A stretch of DNA of 8,861 nucleotides from NCBI GenBank assembly GCA_030646595.1, contig JAUSKS010000212.1:1-8861 (forward strand), given 5' to 3'. Shown here piece by piece: positions 1-5,924 of the stretch. Below the pieces are notes generated by a model, which searched no databases, was not told where the DNA came from, and saw only the letters and a program-made list of their open reading frames with translations. The first letter of the stretch is position 1, and the number at the start of each line of letters is the position of its first letter. This DNA is from Gallionellaceae bacterium (GTDB lineage: Bacteria; Pseudomonadota; Gammaproteobacteria; Burkholderiales; Gallionellaceae). Position numbers and translations under genes: made by a program.

Positions 1-1280
1 ATGTTTATTCCACAGCCGACACAGTTAATGAAAATGCCGATGAGGGCACGGATTCTGTAGACTGGAAAGGCATAGGAGACTATACGCTTGCCGCTGCCAA
101 TGTTGAGAACCTTACAGTGCATACCAGTAAGGGGGGAACTGGCAATGCTTTGAATAACTTCATTTCGGCCACCGATACTAACTCTGCTGCTTATTCCAAC
201 ACGCTCTATGGGATGGGTGGAGATGATACGCTCGACGGAGGATTAGGCGTCGATACCTTGATAGGTGGAACCGGCAATGATATTTGCATTGTCGACAATG
301 TCGGCGATGTTGTAACAGAAAACCTCAATGAAGGAACTGATACCGTTCAAAGTTCAGTTACCTATACCTTGAGCAGCAATGTAGAAAACCTCACCCTCAC
401 GGGGACCAGTGCCATCAACGGCACCGGCAACACCCTCGACAACGTCCTGATAGGCAACAGCGCCATCAACACCCTCACCGGTGGTTCAGGCAACGACCTG
501 CTCAATGGCGGGTCAGCCAACGACCTCCTCAATGGGGATGCGGGTAACGACATACTCGAGGGTGCGAGTGGCAACGATACCCTGAGCGACAGCGCTGGCA
601 ACAACCTGTTCAACGGCGGCATTGGCACCGACACCTTAACCGGCAACACTGGCAACGAATTATTTATCGGCGGCACCGGCAACGACACGATTACCACCAA
701 CACCGGCGCCGACATCCTCGCCTTCAACAAAGGCGACGGACAAGACACCCTCGTCGCCAGCACCGGAGCCGACAACACCCTCTCGCTGGGCGGCGGCATC
801 CACTATGCTGACCTAACTTTGAGCAAATCCGGCACCAACCTCATTCTGGCCACTGGCAATGGCGACCAGATTACCCTGCAAGACTGGTACAGCAGCACCA
901 GCAACCACAGCGTCATCAACCTGCAAGTCGTGCTCGACAACATGACCTACAACCCCGCCTCAACCGACATCCTGCTCAACCAACAAGTGCAAAAATTCGG
1001 CTTCGCTGGACTGGTCAGCGACTTCGACGCAGCCCTGGTGGCCAACCCCAGCATGACCTCATGGAGCATGACCAACGACCTGTTGACCCGGCACCTATCC
1101 GGCAGCGACACTGAAGCCTTGGGCGGCGACTTGGCTTATCAGTACAACCTCAACGGCACCTTGGCCGGCATAGGACTGACTTCCGCGCAGACGGCGCTGA
1201 ATGATGCTAACTTCGGTACCTCACCGCAGATGTTGCATTCCTTGGCGAGTTTGCAGACGGGGACGGCAAGGTTGGGGTAA
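1..1280 (+). CDS. RTX-repeat exoprotein, C-terminal part (5' end outside window)
   Basis: The reading frame is open from position 3 and enters from outside the window, so the first ATG at 117 is internal. Visible first is a module (VNENADEGTDSV ... AAANVENLTV) that recurs at about 297-400 (VTENLNEGTDTV ... SSNVENLTL), a spacer typical of large RTX proteins. Glycine/aspartate nonapeptide repeats (GGxGxDxLx type) lie at about 213-293 and 471-686; in this family they bind calcium and fold as parallel beta-rolls after export. A segment at about 798-902 (DLTLSKSGTNLILATGNGD then ITLQDWY) matches the domain that commonly follows RTX blocks (HCBP-related). The last 110 residues are a repeat-free tail where a type I secretion signal would lie; there is no N-terminal export signal in view. 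The likely exporter is encoded at 2462-5910. Function (adhesin, enzyme, S-layer) cannot be told from this end. Third-codon positions become strikingly C-rich from about 395 to 1110. Confidence 0.9.
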   Translation, partial: VYSTADTVNENADEGTDSVDWKGIGDYTLAAANVENLTVHTSKGGTGNALNNFISATDTNSAAYSNTLYGMGGDDTLDGGLGVDTLIGGTGNDICIVDNVGDVVTENLNEGTDTVQSSVTYTLSSNVENLTLTGTSAINGTGNTLDNVLIGNSAINTLTGGSGNDLLNGGSANDLLNGDAGNDILEGASGNDTLSDSAGNNLFNGGIGTDTLTGNTGNELFIGGTGNDTITTNTGADILAFNKGDGQDTLVASTGADNTLSLGGGIHYADLTLSKSGTNLILATGNGDQITLQDWYSSTSNHSVINLQVVLDNMTYNPASTDILLNQQVQKFGFAGLVSDFDAALVANPSMTSWSMTNDLLTRHLSGSDTEALGGDLAYQYNLNGTLAGIGLTSAQTALNDANFGTSPQMLHSLASLQTGTARLG

Positions 1281-1288
1281 GCCAAAGA

Positions 1289-1315
1289 GGATCGCGGGCA
1301 AAATGCCCGCGATCC
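1289..1315 (+). terminator. Perfect 12-bp hairpin after the RTX gene
   Basis: A perfect inverted repeat, GGATCGCGGGCA / TGCCCGCGATCC, with a 3-nt AAA loop starts 8 nt after the RTX stop codon. Position and GC-rich stem fit a transcription terminator. The downstream side (CATTACTGCC) has no U-tract, so on the plus strand it would be a poor intrinsic terminator; it may instead protect the 3' end of the mRNA. On the minus strand it is followed by CTCTTTGGC, a slightly better T-stretch. Confidence 0.55.
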
Positions 1316-1355
1316 CATTACTGCCACGCTGAGACCCGCCCTGCATAATGGATGA

Positions 1356-1384
1356 TTGACGCGGCCTGCCATTCTGTTTAAACT
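1356..1384 (+). promoter_or_regulatory. Candidate sigma70 promoter for the toxin-antitoxin pair
   Basis: TTGACG at 1356-1361 (5 of 6 matches to the -35 consensus) is separated by 17 nt from TAAACT at 1379-1384 (4 of 6 to the -10 consensus). The antitoxin ATG follows 31 nt later. An 8-bp palindrome, GTTTAAAC (1376-1383), overlaps the -10; since MazE-type antitoxins autoregulate by binding palindromes, it could be part of an operator (inference). A second -10-like TATACT at 1391-1396 has no good -35. Confidence 0.4.
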
Positions 1385-1415
1385 CATGTCTATACTTATT
1401 ACTTTGGGGCAGATT

Positions 1416-1667
1416 ATGACTGAAGCGGTTCTCGATATTAAGCAGTGGGGTAATAATCTGGGTGTTCGCTTGCCTGTGGCGGTTGCTCGGGCAGCACATC
1501 TGCACGTTGATCAGCGGGTTCGCGTTGCTGTGAAGGGCGGGCAGGTCATTATTACTCCGGTTACTGATGTTCCACTTACCTTGGCGCAACGATTGGCGAA
1601 TTTTGATCCGGTGCGGCATGGCGGTGAAGTTATAGCTAGTCAGGCGGTGGGTGTCGAACGGTGGTAG
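1416..1667 (+). CDS. mazE: MazE-type antitoxin (AbrB/SpoVT fold)
   Basis: Encodes 83 residues. The core IKQWGNNLGVRLPVAVARAA followed by VDQRVRVAVKGGQVIITPV is the swapped-hairpin AbrB/MazE DNA-binding domain, matching E. coli MazE ([20 protein letters not shown] ... VDGKLIIEPV) along its length. The C-terminal tail ending in Trp is the part that in MazE occupies the toxin. I chose ATG 1416 because the homology begins at once and a GGGG stretch lies a few nt upstream; the open frame continues up to 1356 but those 20 residues are not family-like and would cover the candidate promoter. In the cell it would neutralise the toxin encoded next and, alone or with it, repress its own promoter. It overlaps the toxin gene by 7 nt, the usual translationally coupled arrangement. 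A VapB-type label is possible, but the MazF partner settles it. Confidence 0.85.
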   Translation: MTEAVLDIKQWGNNLGVRLPVAVARAAHLHVDQRVRVAVKGGQVIITPVTDVPLTLAQRLANFDPVRHGGEVIASQAVGVERW

Positions 1668-2062
1668 CGATTAAACCCGCTACCCCGCGAAAGCGTAATA
1701 CCTGGGTGCCGGATCGCCAAGACATTATCTGGATAGATTGCAATCCGCAAGTCGGTCAGGAGATGCGAGATGTCCATCCCTTCTTGGTACTTTCCCCACG
1801 CATTTTCAATGTAAAAACTTCGTTGGTCATCGGTCTGCCCATGACTACAGCCGAATACAACTCAGACAATCCCTTTGCTGTGGCTGTCGGAAAAGCTGCT
1901 TCAGCTCGCAAAGCAGGGCAGGTCAGCTATGTGCTTTGCCACCAGCCCAAGTCCTTTGATTGGCGTTTGCGCCGTGCTAAAGCTCACCCATTGGGTGCAT
2001 TGTCCAATGCGCTATTTGTGCAAGTATGTGAGCGGCTCAATCAGATCATCAGTTTGGCCTGA
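1661..2062 (+). CDS. mazF: MazF/PemK-family endoribonuclease toxin
   Basis: Encodes 133 residues from a GTG start inside the end of mazE; the first ATG in frame is further in and would remove the conserved first strand. The sequence VPDRQDIIWIDCNPQVGQE aligns with E. coli MazF (VPDMGDLIWVDFDPTKGSE), followed by HPFLVLSP (RPAVVLSP in E. coli), GLPMTTAEYNSDNPFAV and GQVSYVLCHQPKSFDWR (ADQVKSIAWR). Family members cleave mRNA at short sequence motifs and slow translation. The Thr of the PMTT motif, thought to act in catalysis, is retained (Thr62/63), as is Glu34. The position equivalent to the catalytic Arg of the 'RP' motif is His39, with Arg36 three residues earlier. This may be a subfamily trait or a change in activity. 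An N-terminal basic extension of about 15 residues precedes the homologous region. The cognate antitoxin is upstream. Confidence 0.87.
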   Translation: MVAIKPATPRKRNTWVPDRQDIIWIDCNPQVGQEMRDVHPFLVLSPRIFNVKTSLVIGLPMTTAEYNSDNPFAVAVGKAASARKAGQVSYVLCHQPKSFDWRLRRAKAHPLGALSNALFVQVCERLNQIISLA

Positions 2063-2084
2063 TCGAAAAAATGAAAGCAGGCTA

Positions 2085-2115
2085 AGAGCTTGTCCGTTAA
2101 TAATTTAGCCTTGCG
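2085..2115 (+). repeat. Left terminal inverted repeat of the MITE-like element
   Basis: Thirty-one bases, AGAGCTTGTCCGTTAATAAT continuing TTAGCCTTGCG, are the exact reverse complement of 2421-2451. The outermost A overlaps the TAA target duplication. Confidence 0.93.
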
Positions 2116-2314
2116 CCGGGGGCGATTTGAGATGCAGCCCGCGAAGCAAGACGTGCGGTTGTGTCGTTCACAACAAGACGGGCGCGGACACGTTACCGCG
2201 CAGCCGCCCGTTTGCGGGAAGCGCCCGCCAGACCTGCTCCCGCAAGCGGCCGCTACGCGGTAACGTGTCGCAGGTCTGCTGGCGACAAAGGGGGGCGCTC
2301 AAATCGCCCCCGGC
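2115..2314. repeat. Second nested inverted repeat of the element (17-bp arms)
   Basis: Arms at 2115-2131 (GCCGGGGGCGATTTGAG) and 2298-2314 (CTCAAATCGCCCCCGGC) are perfect reverse complements. The left arm joins the left terminal repeat directly, while the right arm is separated from the right terminal repeat by the side arm at 2322-2421. Within it, a short hairpin, GTTGTG / CACAAC (2158-2163 / 2169-2174), exposes the loop TCGTT. Confidence 0.85.
2187..2269. repeat. Third nested inverted repeat of the element (14-bp arms)
   Basis: Arms GACACGTTACCGCG (2187-2200) and CGCGGTAACGTGTC (2256-2269) are perfect reverse complements enclosing 55 nt. The enclosed stretch contains the 10-bp palindrome AGCGGCCGCT (2245-2254) and a further imperfect pairing between TTGCGGGA and TCCCGCAA. 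Confidence 0.83.
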
Positions 2315-2321
2315 CCGGAGG

Positions 2322-2421
2322 GTTATCGCCCCAAAGCGCGTCTGCGGTGTTACGATCCTTGCCCAATGAACGACATTGGGCGGCGGCTCGTGCCTTGCAG
2401 CCATCGCTTTGGGGCGATAAC
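2322..2421. repeat. Side-arm hairpin of the element (17-bp arms)
   Basis: Arms GTTATCGCCCCAAAGCG (2322-2338) and CGCTTTGGGGCGATAAC (2405-2421) pair perfectly. Inside, GCCCAATG (2361-2368) pairs with CATTGGGC (2374-2381) around the loop AACGA. The side arm makes the element asymmetric: it is a separate stem between the second inverted repeat and the right terminus. Confidence 0.85.
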
Positions 2422-2451
2422 GCAAGGCTAAATTATTAACGGACAAGCTCT
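2421..2451 (-). repeat. Right terminal inverted repeat of the MITE-like element
   Basis: Exact reverse complement of 2085-2115. It ends 10 nt before the hlyD ATG, so its sequence makes up most of the region where a ribosome would bind. Confidence 0.93.
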
Positions 2452-2461
2452 AAGTTAATCA

Positions 2462-3799
2462 ATGACAGAAAAATGGCACGACAAACTTCAGGCGGATGCT
2501 TACGACTTTGCGCCGGACATTCTGCGTTTGCAACATCAACCCCCCTCTCCTTTGCCACGAGCAATATTGTGGAGCTTGTTGGCGCTGCTGGTTTGCCTGC
2601 TGTTATGGGCAATCTTCGGCAAGCTGGATATTGTCGCGGTTGCGCAAGGCAAGCTGGTACCACAAAGCTCGCTTAAAATCGTGCAGCCAGCCGAGGCCGG
2701 CATTGTCAAGGAAATACTGGTTGGCGAAGGGGATGAGGTGCATGTCGGGCAAGTGCTGGCGCGCATGGATGCTGCGTTTTCTGATGCGGATGGCCGCACC
2801 CTGGAGAACGAGCTGCATCTTAAAAGCCTGCAATTGCGCCGCATAGATGCAGAGCTTGCTGGAGGAACACTTAAGCGCTCAAAAGATGATCTGCCGGAAT
2901 TATTTACTCAGGTGAATGCGCAGTATCATGCTCGCCGCCAGGCCTATACCGATGAATTGGGTACTGCGCGTGCGCAGCATGATAAGGCAGAACAAGACTT
3001 GCAAAGTGCGCTGGAGATTGAATCCAAGCTCAAGCAGACAGTGCCGCTGTATCGTGAACAGGACGAAGCATTTCAGAAGCTGGTGAAAGGTGGTTTTGTT
3101 TCCAAGCTGATGGCTAACGAAAAATCCCGTGATCATATCGAAAAAGAGCAGGAGCTACGCGCGCAAAATTTCGCTGTGCAGAGTTTGCGCTCTTCCGTGC
3201 GGCAATCGGAACAACAGATTGCGCAAATTACTTCTACTTATCGACAAGAATTACAGAACGAACGGGTGCAAGCCGAAGGCGAGCATCACAAGCTGCAACA
3301 GGAAAGCGGCAAACAGACGCATCGTAATGAGTTGCTGGAACTCAAGGCAACACAGGATGGCTACGTCAAGGACATCTCCACACACACTCCTGGTACGGTC
3401 GTTTCGCCGGGGACCATACTGATGACGGTAGTGCCGAAGAATGATCCGATCGAGGCCGAGGTGTGGATTACCCATCTGGACGCCGGTTTTGTTAGCCCTG
3501 GGCAGCATGCGCGGGTCAAACTGGCGGCTTATCCGTTTCAAAAATACGGCATGGTGGAAGGCGAAGTCAGTCAGGTGAGTCCCGATGCCACTGAACCGGA
3601 TAAAGCGCAAAACGAGACGCCGGGCTATCGTGCCACGATTCGTCTGCCAAAACCTTTTCTGGAAAACGCTGGCAAACGCTACACGCTTACGCCTGGAATG
3701 CAGGTGACCGCTGAAATTATTCTGGGTCGGCGCAGTGTGCTGGAATATCTGATTTCGCCGGTGCAAAAAACGGTATTTGAGGCAGGGCAAGAACGATGA
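2462..3799 (+). CDS. hlyD: HlyD-family membrane fusion protein of a type I secretion system
   Basis: Encodes 445 residues (E. coli HlyD has 478). A short cytoplasmic segment is followed by one membrane helix at about residues 33-53 (ILWSLLALLVCLLLWAIFG), then the first half of a lipoyl-like/beta-barrel region (VAQGKLVPQSSLKIVQPAEA, then IVKEILVGEGDEVHVGQVLA, 59-101). A long charged alpha-helical coiled coil spans about 110-300, and the second lipoyl half and barrel run from about 300 to 425 (GYVKDISTHTPGTVVSPGTI). The ending GRRSVLEYLISPV is diagnostic of HlyD-type adaptors. It links the inner-membrane ABC exporter to an outer-membrane TolC channel not encoded here. A stop lies in frame 4 nt upstream of the ATG, and no other ATG precedes the membrane helix, so the start is firm; yet no Shine-Dalgarno is visible, because the MITE-like element ends 11-12 nt upstream. 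It overlaps the exporter gene by 4 nt. Confidence 0.93.
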   Translation: MTEKWHDKLQADAYDFAPDILRLQHQPPSPLPRAILWSLLALLVCLLLWAIFGKLDIVAVAQGKLVPQSSLKIVQPAEAGIVKEILVGEGDEVHVGQVLARMDAAFSDADGRTLENELHLKSLQLRRIDAELAGGTLKRSKDDLPELFTQVNAQYHARRQAYTDELGTARAQHDKAEQDLQSALEIESKLKQTVPLYREQDEAFQKLVKGGFVSKLMANEKSRDHIEKEQELRAQNFAVQSLRSSVRQSEQQIAQITSTYRQELQNERVQAEGEHHKLQQESGKQTHRNELLELKATQDGYVKDISTHTPGTVVSPGTILMTVVPKNDPIEAEVWITHLDAGFVSPGQHARVKLAAYPFQKYGMVEGEVSQVSPDATEPDKAQNETPGYRATIRLPKPFLENAGKRYTLTPGMQVTAEIILGRRSVLEYLISPVQKTVFEAGQER

Positions 3800-5910
3800 G
3801 AGACGCACTGCACCGTATCATTGACGGCAAGAAAAAACTGCTGCCGATCAGCACCGAAACTTTTGTCTGGGCACTGCAATGTGCTTGCCAGGTGCATCAC
3901 GTACCGTTTGCCGCAGAGATGGCTTTACGCCAATTTCCACCGCCGTACAATTCGGCCACTTTGCAACATGCCATGCATCAGATGGGATTCAAGGGACGCT
4001 GGCGCAAGGTACAGGAAGCGGACTTTGAGCATCTCACCTTTCCTTGTTTTGCAGCGATGAATCCAGTCATGGATCAAAAACAGGAAGCGGAAAAAATAGA
4101 AATGCCGCACGGCCTGGCCTTACTGGCCAAGCTGGAAGACGGAAAAGTGCTGTTGTTCGAACCGGGCAACCAGCAACCACAACATATACCGCTTGCTGAA
4201 TTCACCGCACGTTGTGCCGGACATGTGCTGCAATTTGCCGCACCTAAAGGTAAGGGTATAGATGAGGAAGATAAGGAGTTCGGCTTCCGCTGGTTTGTGC
4301 CGGAGCTGCTCAAGCACAAGAAGATGTGGCGCGATGTACTGTTGGCCTCCCTGGCATTGCAACTGATGGGCTTGGCCACACCGCTGTTTACCCAGATCAT
4401 GATAGACAAAGTAATTGTCCATCACGCAGTGAGCACACTTATGGTGATTGCTTTTGGCATGTTCATCTTCATGGTGTTCAACTCGGTAATGAGTTGGGTG
4501 CGGCAATATCTGGTGACGCACACCGGCAATCGTATTGACTCGGTGCTGGGGGCGCAGGTGTTCGCGCACTTGTTCAGGCTGCCGCTGCGTTACTTTGAGC
4601 ATCGCTCCACCGGCACACTGGTGGCACGTTTGCATGGCATTGAAAGCATCCGCGAATTTTTGAGCGGGGCGGCAGTTACATTGATATTGGACGTGCCGTT
4701 TTTAGTAATCTTTTTAGCGATCATGTTTTACTACAGTTGGATGTTGACTTTGGTGGCATTGGTCATATTGCTTTTAATCACCTTGTTGAGCTTGCTCATC
4801 ACACCTGTGCTGCGCAAACGGCTGAATCACCAGTTTCTGCTCGGTGCGCGCAATCAGGCGTTTGTTACGGAATACATATCCGGCATGGAGACGGTTAAAT
4901 CGCTGCAAATGGAACCGCGTGTCGTATCGCGCTATGGCGAATATCTGGCCAGCTACCTGGAGGCGGGCTTTAATTCGCGGCAGTTGTCCAACAGCTACAA
5001 TGTTGCTGCCAATATGCTGGAGCAGTTGATGACTTTGGTGATTCTGTGCTTGGGGGCATGGCTGGTGATGACTACACAGAATTTCACCATCGGCATGCTG
5101 GTCGCTTTTCAGATGTTCGCCGGACGGCTGTCGCAACCGGTGTTGCGCATGGTGGGTTTGTGGCAGGAATTTCAGCAGGCCAGCATCGCCGTTAAGCGCC
5201 TGGGCGATGTCATGCATGCTCCTGCGGAACCCTATTCGCTGCTACCAGCGCGAGAAAGCAGCGGTCACGGCAAAATAGAAATCCGCAATCTCAGTTTCCG
5301 CTATGCCGACAATCTTCCCTATCTGTACCAGAACTTCAACATGAAAATTACACCGGGGCAATGTCTTGCGTTGATGGGCCCATCCGGTTGCGGGAAAAGT
5401 ACGCTGGCTAAATTGTTGCAAGGTTTCTACTTGCCCAGCGAAGGCGGCATTCATATTGATGACCGCGATATCCGCAATTTCTCTGCCAACGAACTGCGCC
5501 ATCACTACGGCGTAGTGCCGCAGGAAACCATTTTATTTTCTGGTGCACTGTACGAGAATCTAACACTGGCCAATCCACACGCTACTTTTGAACAGGTGGT
5601 GCAAGCCTGTAAATTGGCGGAAATACACGATACTATCGAAAAGCTGCCGGAAGGCTATCAAACGCAGATTGGTGAACGTGGTATCGGGTTGTCAGGTGGG
5701 CAGAAGCAGCGGGTAGCAATTGCGCGTGCCCTGCTCAAGCGTCCGAAAATTCTGATCTTCGACGAGGCCACCAGCAGCCTGGATGCTGCTACTGCGGAAC
5801 ACTTTGCGGCTACAGTCAATCAACTGAAAGGCAAGGTCACCATGTTGTTCATCACCCATCAACTACCGGATGCATTGAAGGTGGATGAGGTGGTGCGGTT
5901 GGCGAAATAA
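3796..5910 (+). CDS. hlyB: HlyB-type type I secretion ABC exporter (permease-ATPase) with C39-like domain
   Basis: Encodes 704 residues and begins in an ATGA overlap with hlyD. Residues 1-150 are a C39-like domain without protease activity: aligned to HlyB (LAQYHNI against ACQVHHV), the catalytic Cys site falls on Thr22, and the HFV/HFI histidine position reads GLAL. Such domains bind unprocessed RTX substrates. The transmembrane domain covers about 175-450 (PLFTQIMIDKVIVHH; RQYLVTHTGNRID; LPLRYFEHRSTG, all matching HlyB). The ATPase has Walker A GPSGCGKST (528-536), Q-loop Gln576, signature LSGGQ (632-636), Walker B ILIFDE (652-657, Glu657) and H-loop His688. The protein stops at VDEVVRLAK, about 30 residues before the usual HlyB end, so the last helical segment is absent; the nucleotide-binding motifs are intact. 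Its substrate is probably the RTX protein upstream. Confidence 0.94.
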   Translation: MRDALHRIIDGKKKLLPISTETFVWALQCACQVHHVPFAAEMALRQFPPPYNSATLQHAMHQMGFKGRWRKVQEADFEHLTFPCFAAMNPVMDQKQEAEKIEMPHGLALLAKLEDGKVLLFEPGNQQPQHIPLAEFTARCAGHVLQFAAPKGKGIDEEDKEFGFRWFVPELLKHKKMWRDVLLASLALQLMGLATPLFTQIMIDKVIVHHAVSTLMVIAFGMFIFMVFNSVMSWVRQYLVTHTGNRIDSVLGAQVFAHLFRLPLRYFEHRSTGTLVARLHGIESIREFLSGAAVTLILDVPFLVIFLAIMFYYSWMLTLVALVILLLITLLSLLITPVLRKRLNHQFLLGARNQAFVTEYISGMETVKSLQMEPRVVSRYGEYLASYLEAGFNSRQLSNSYNVAANMLEQLMTLVILCLGAWLVMTTQNFTIGMLVAFQMFAGRLSQPVLRMVGLWQEFQQASIAVKRLGDVMHAPAEPYSLLPARESSGHGKIEIRNLSFRYADNLPYLYQNFNMKITPGQCLALMGPSGCGKSTLAKLLQGFYLPSEGGIHIDDRDIRNFSANELRHHYGVVPQETILFSGALYENLTLANPHATFEQVVQACKLAEIHDTIEKLPEGYQTQIGERGIGLSGGQKQRVAIARALLKRPKILIFDEATSSLDAATAEHFAATVNQLKGKVTMLFITHQLPDALKVDEVVRLAK

Positions 5911-5916
5911 GCTTGC

Positions 5917-5921
5917 AGGTG
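5917..5921 (+). promoter_or_regulatory. Shine-Dalgarno deciding the protease start
   Basis: AGGTG lies 3 nt before ATG 5925 (AGG 5 nt from it). It favours ATG 5925 over the in-frame TTG at 5913, which has no such motif, and over GTG 5919, which sits within the motif. The 5925 start also gives a signal peptide of normal length. Confidence 0.6.
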
Positions 5922-5924
5922 ACT

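Larger units (their letters stand above)
2086..2450. mobile_element. Folded MITE-like non-autonomous element with TAA target duplication
   Basis: A 365-bp element is bounded by perfect inverted repeats of 30 bp (31 if the outermost A/T pair is counted), starting GAGCTTGTCCGTTAATAA on the left. TAA occurs directly outside both ends (2083-2085 and 2451-2453); CTAA also occurs at 2082-2085 and 2450-2453, overlapping the right terminus. A TNA or YTAR target duplication is typical of IS5-family insertion sequences (IS1031 and IS5 groups), so mobilisation in trans by such a transposase is plausible; this is inference, since no transposase is encoded. The interior is GC-rich, holds no recognisable protein and contains at least three more long inverted repeats (listed separately), so either strand could fold into a junction of stems. 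It lies between mazF and hlyD. A structured RNA or attenuator role is possible but unproven. Confidence 0.82.

Noticed and set aside
362..799. A 145-residue open frame on the minus strand inside the RTX gene
   Set aside because: It is Pro/Leu/Val/Ser-rich low-complexity sequence that mirrors the C-ending codons and repeats of the RTX frame; no start context or family similarity.
1356..1415. Twenty-residue N-terminal extension of the antitoxin
   Set aside because: MazE similarity starts at ATG 1416, and the extension would overlap the candidate -35/-10 elements.
2406..2434. Possible promoter reading out of the element toward hlyD (-10-like TAAATT)
   Set aside because: The best -35-like sequence at 17-nt spacing matches only about half of the consensus; too weak to annotate.
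2127..2446. Several Arg/Ala-rich open frames on both strands within the MITE-like element
   Set aside because: They follow from GC-rich inverted repeats (both strands open), have no ribosome site and no recognisable domain; no transposase motif is present.
2085..2451. CRISPR array or tRNA-like gene in the repeat-rich interval
   Set aside because: The repeats are inverted and nested, not direct with regular spacers, and no tRNA T-loop or anticodon arm pattern is visible.
2536..5505. Minus-strand and alternate-frame open frames across hlyD and hlyB
   Set aside because: They are out-of-frame shadows of two genes with unmistakable family motifs throughout.
5913..5924. TTG 5913 as start of the protease
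   Set aside because: It has no Shine-Dalgarno, while AGGTG sits just before ATG 5925, which also gives a standard lipoprotein signal length.
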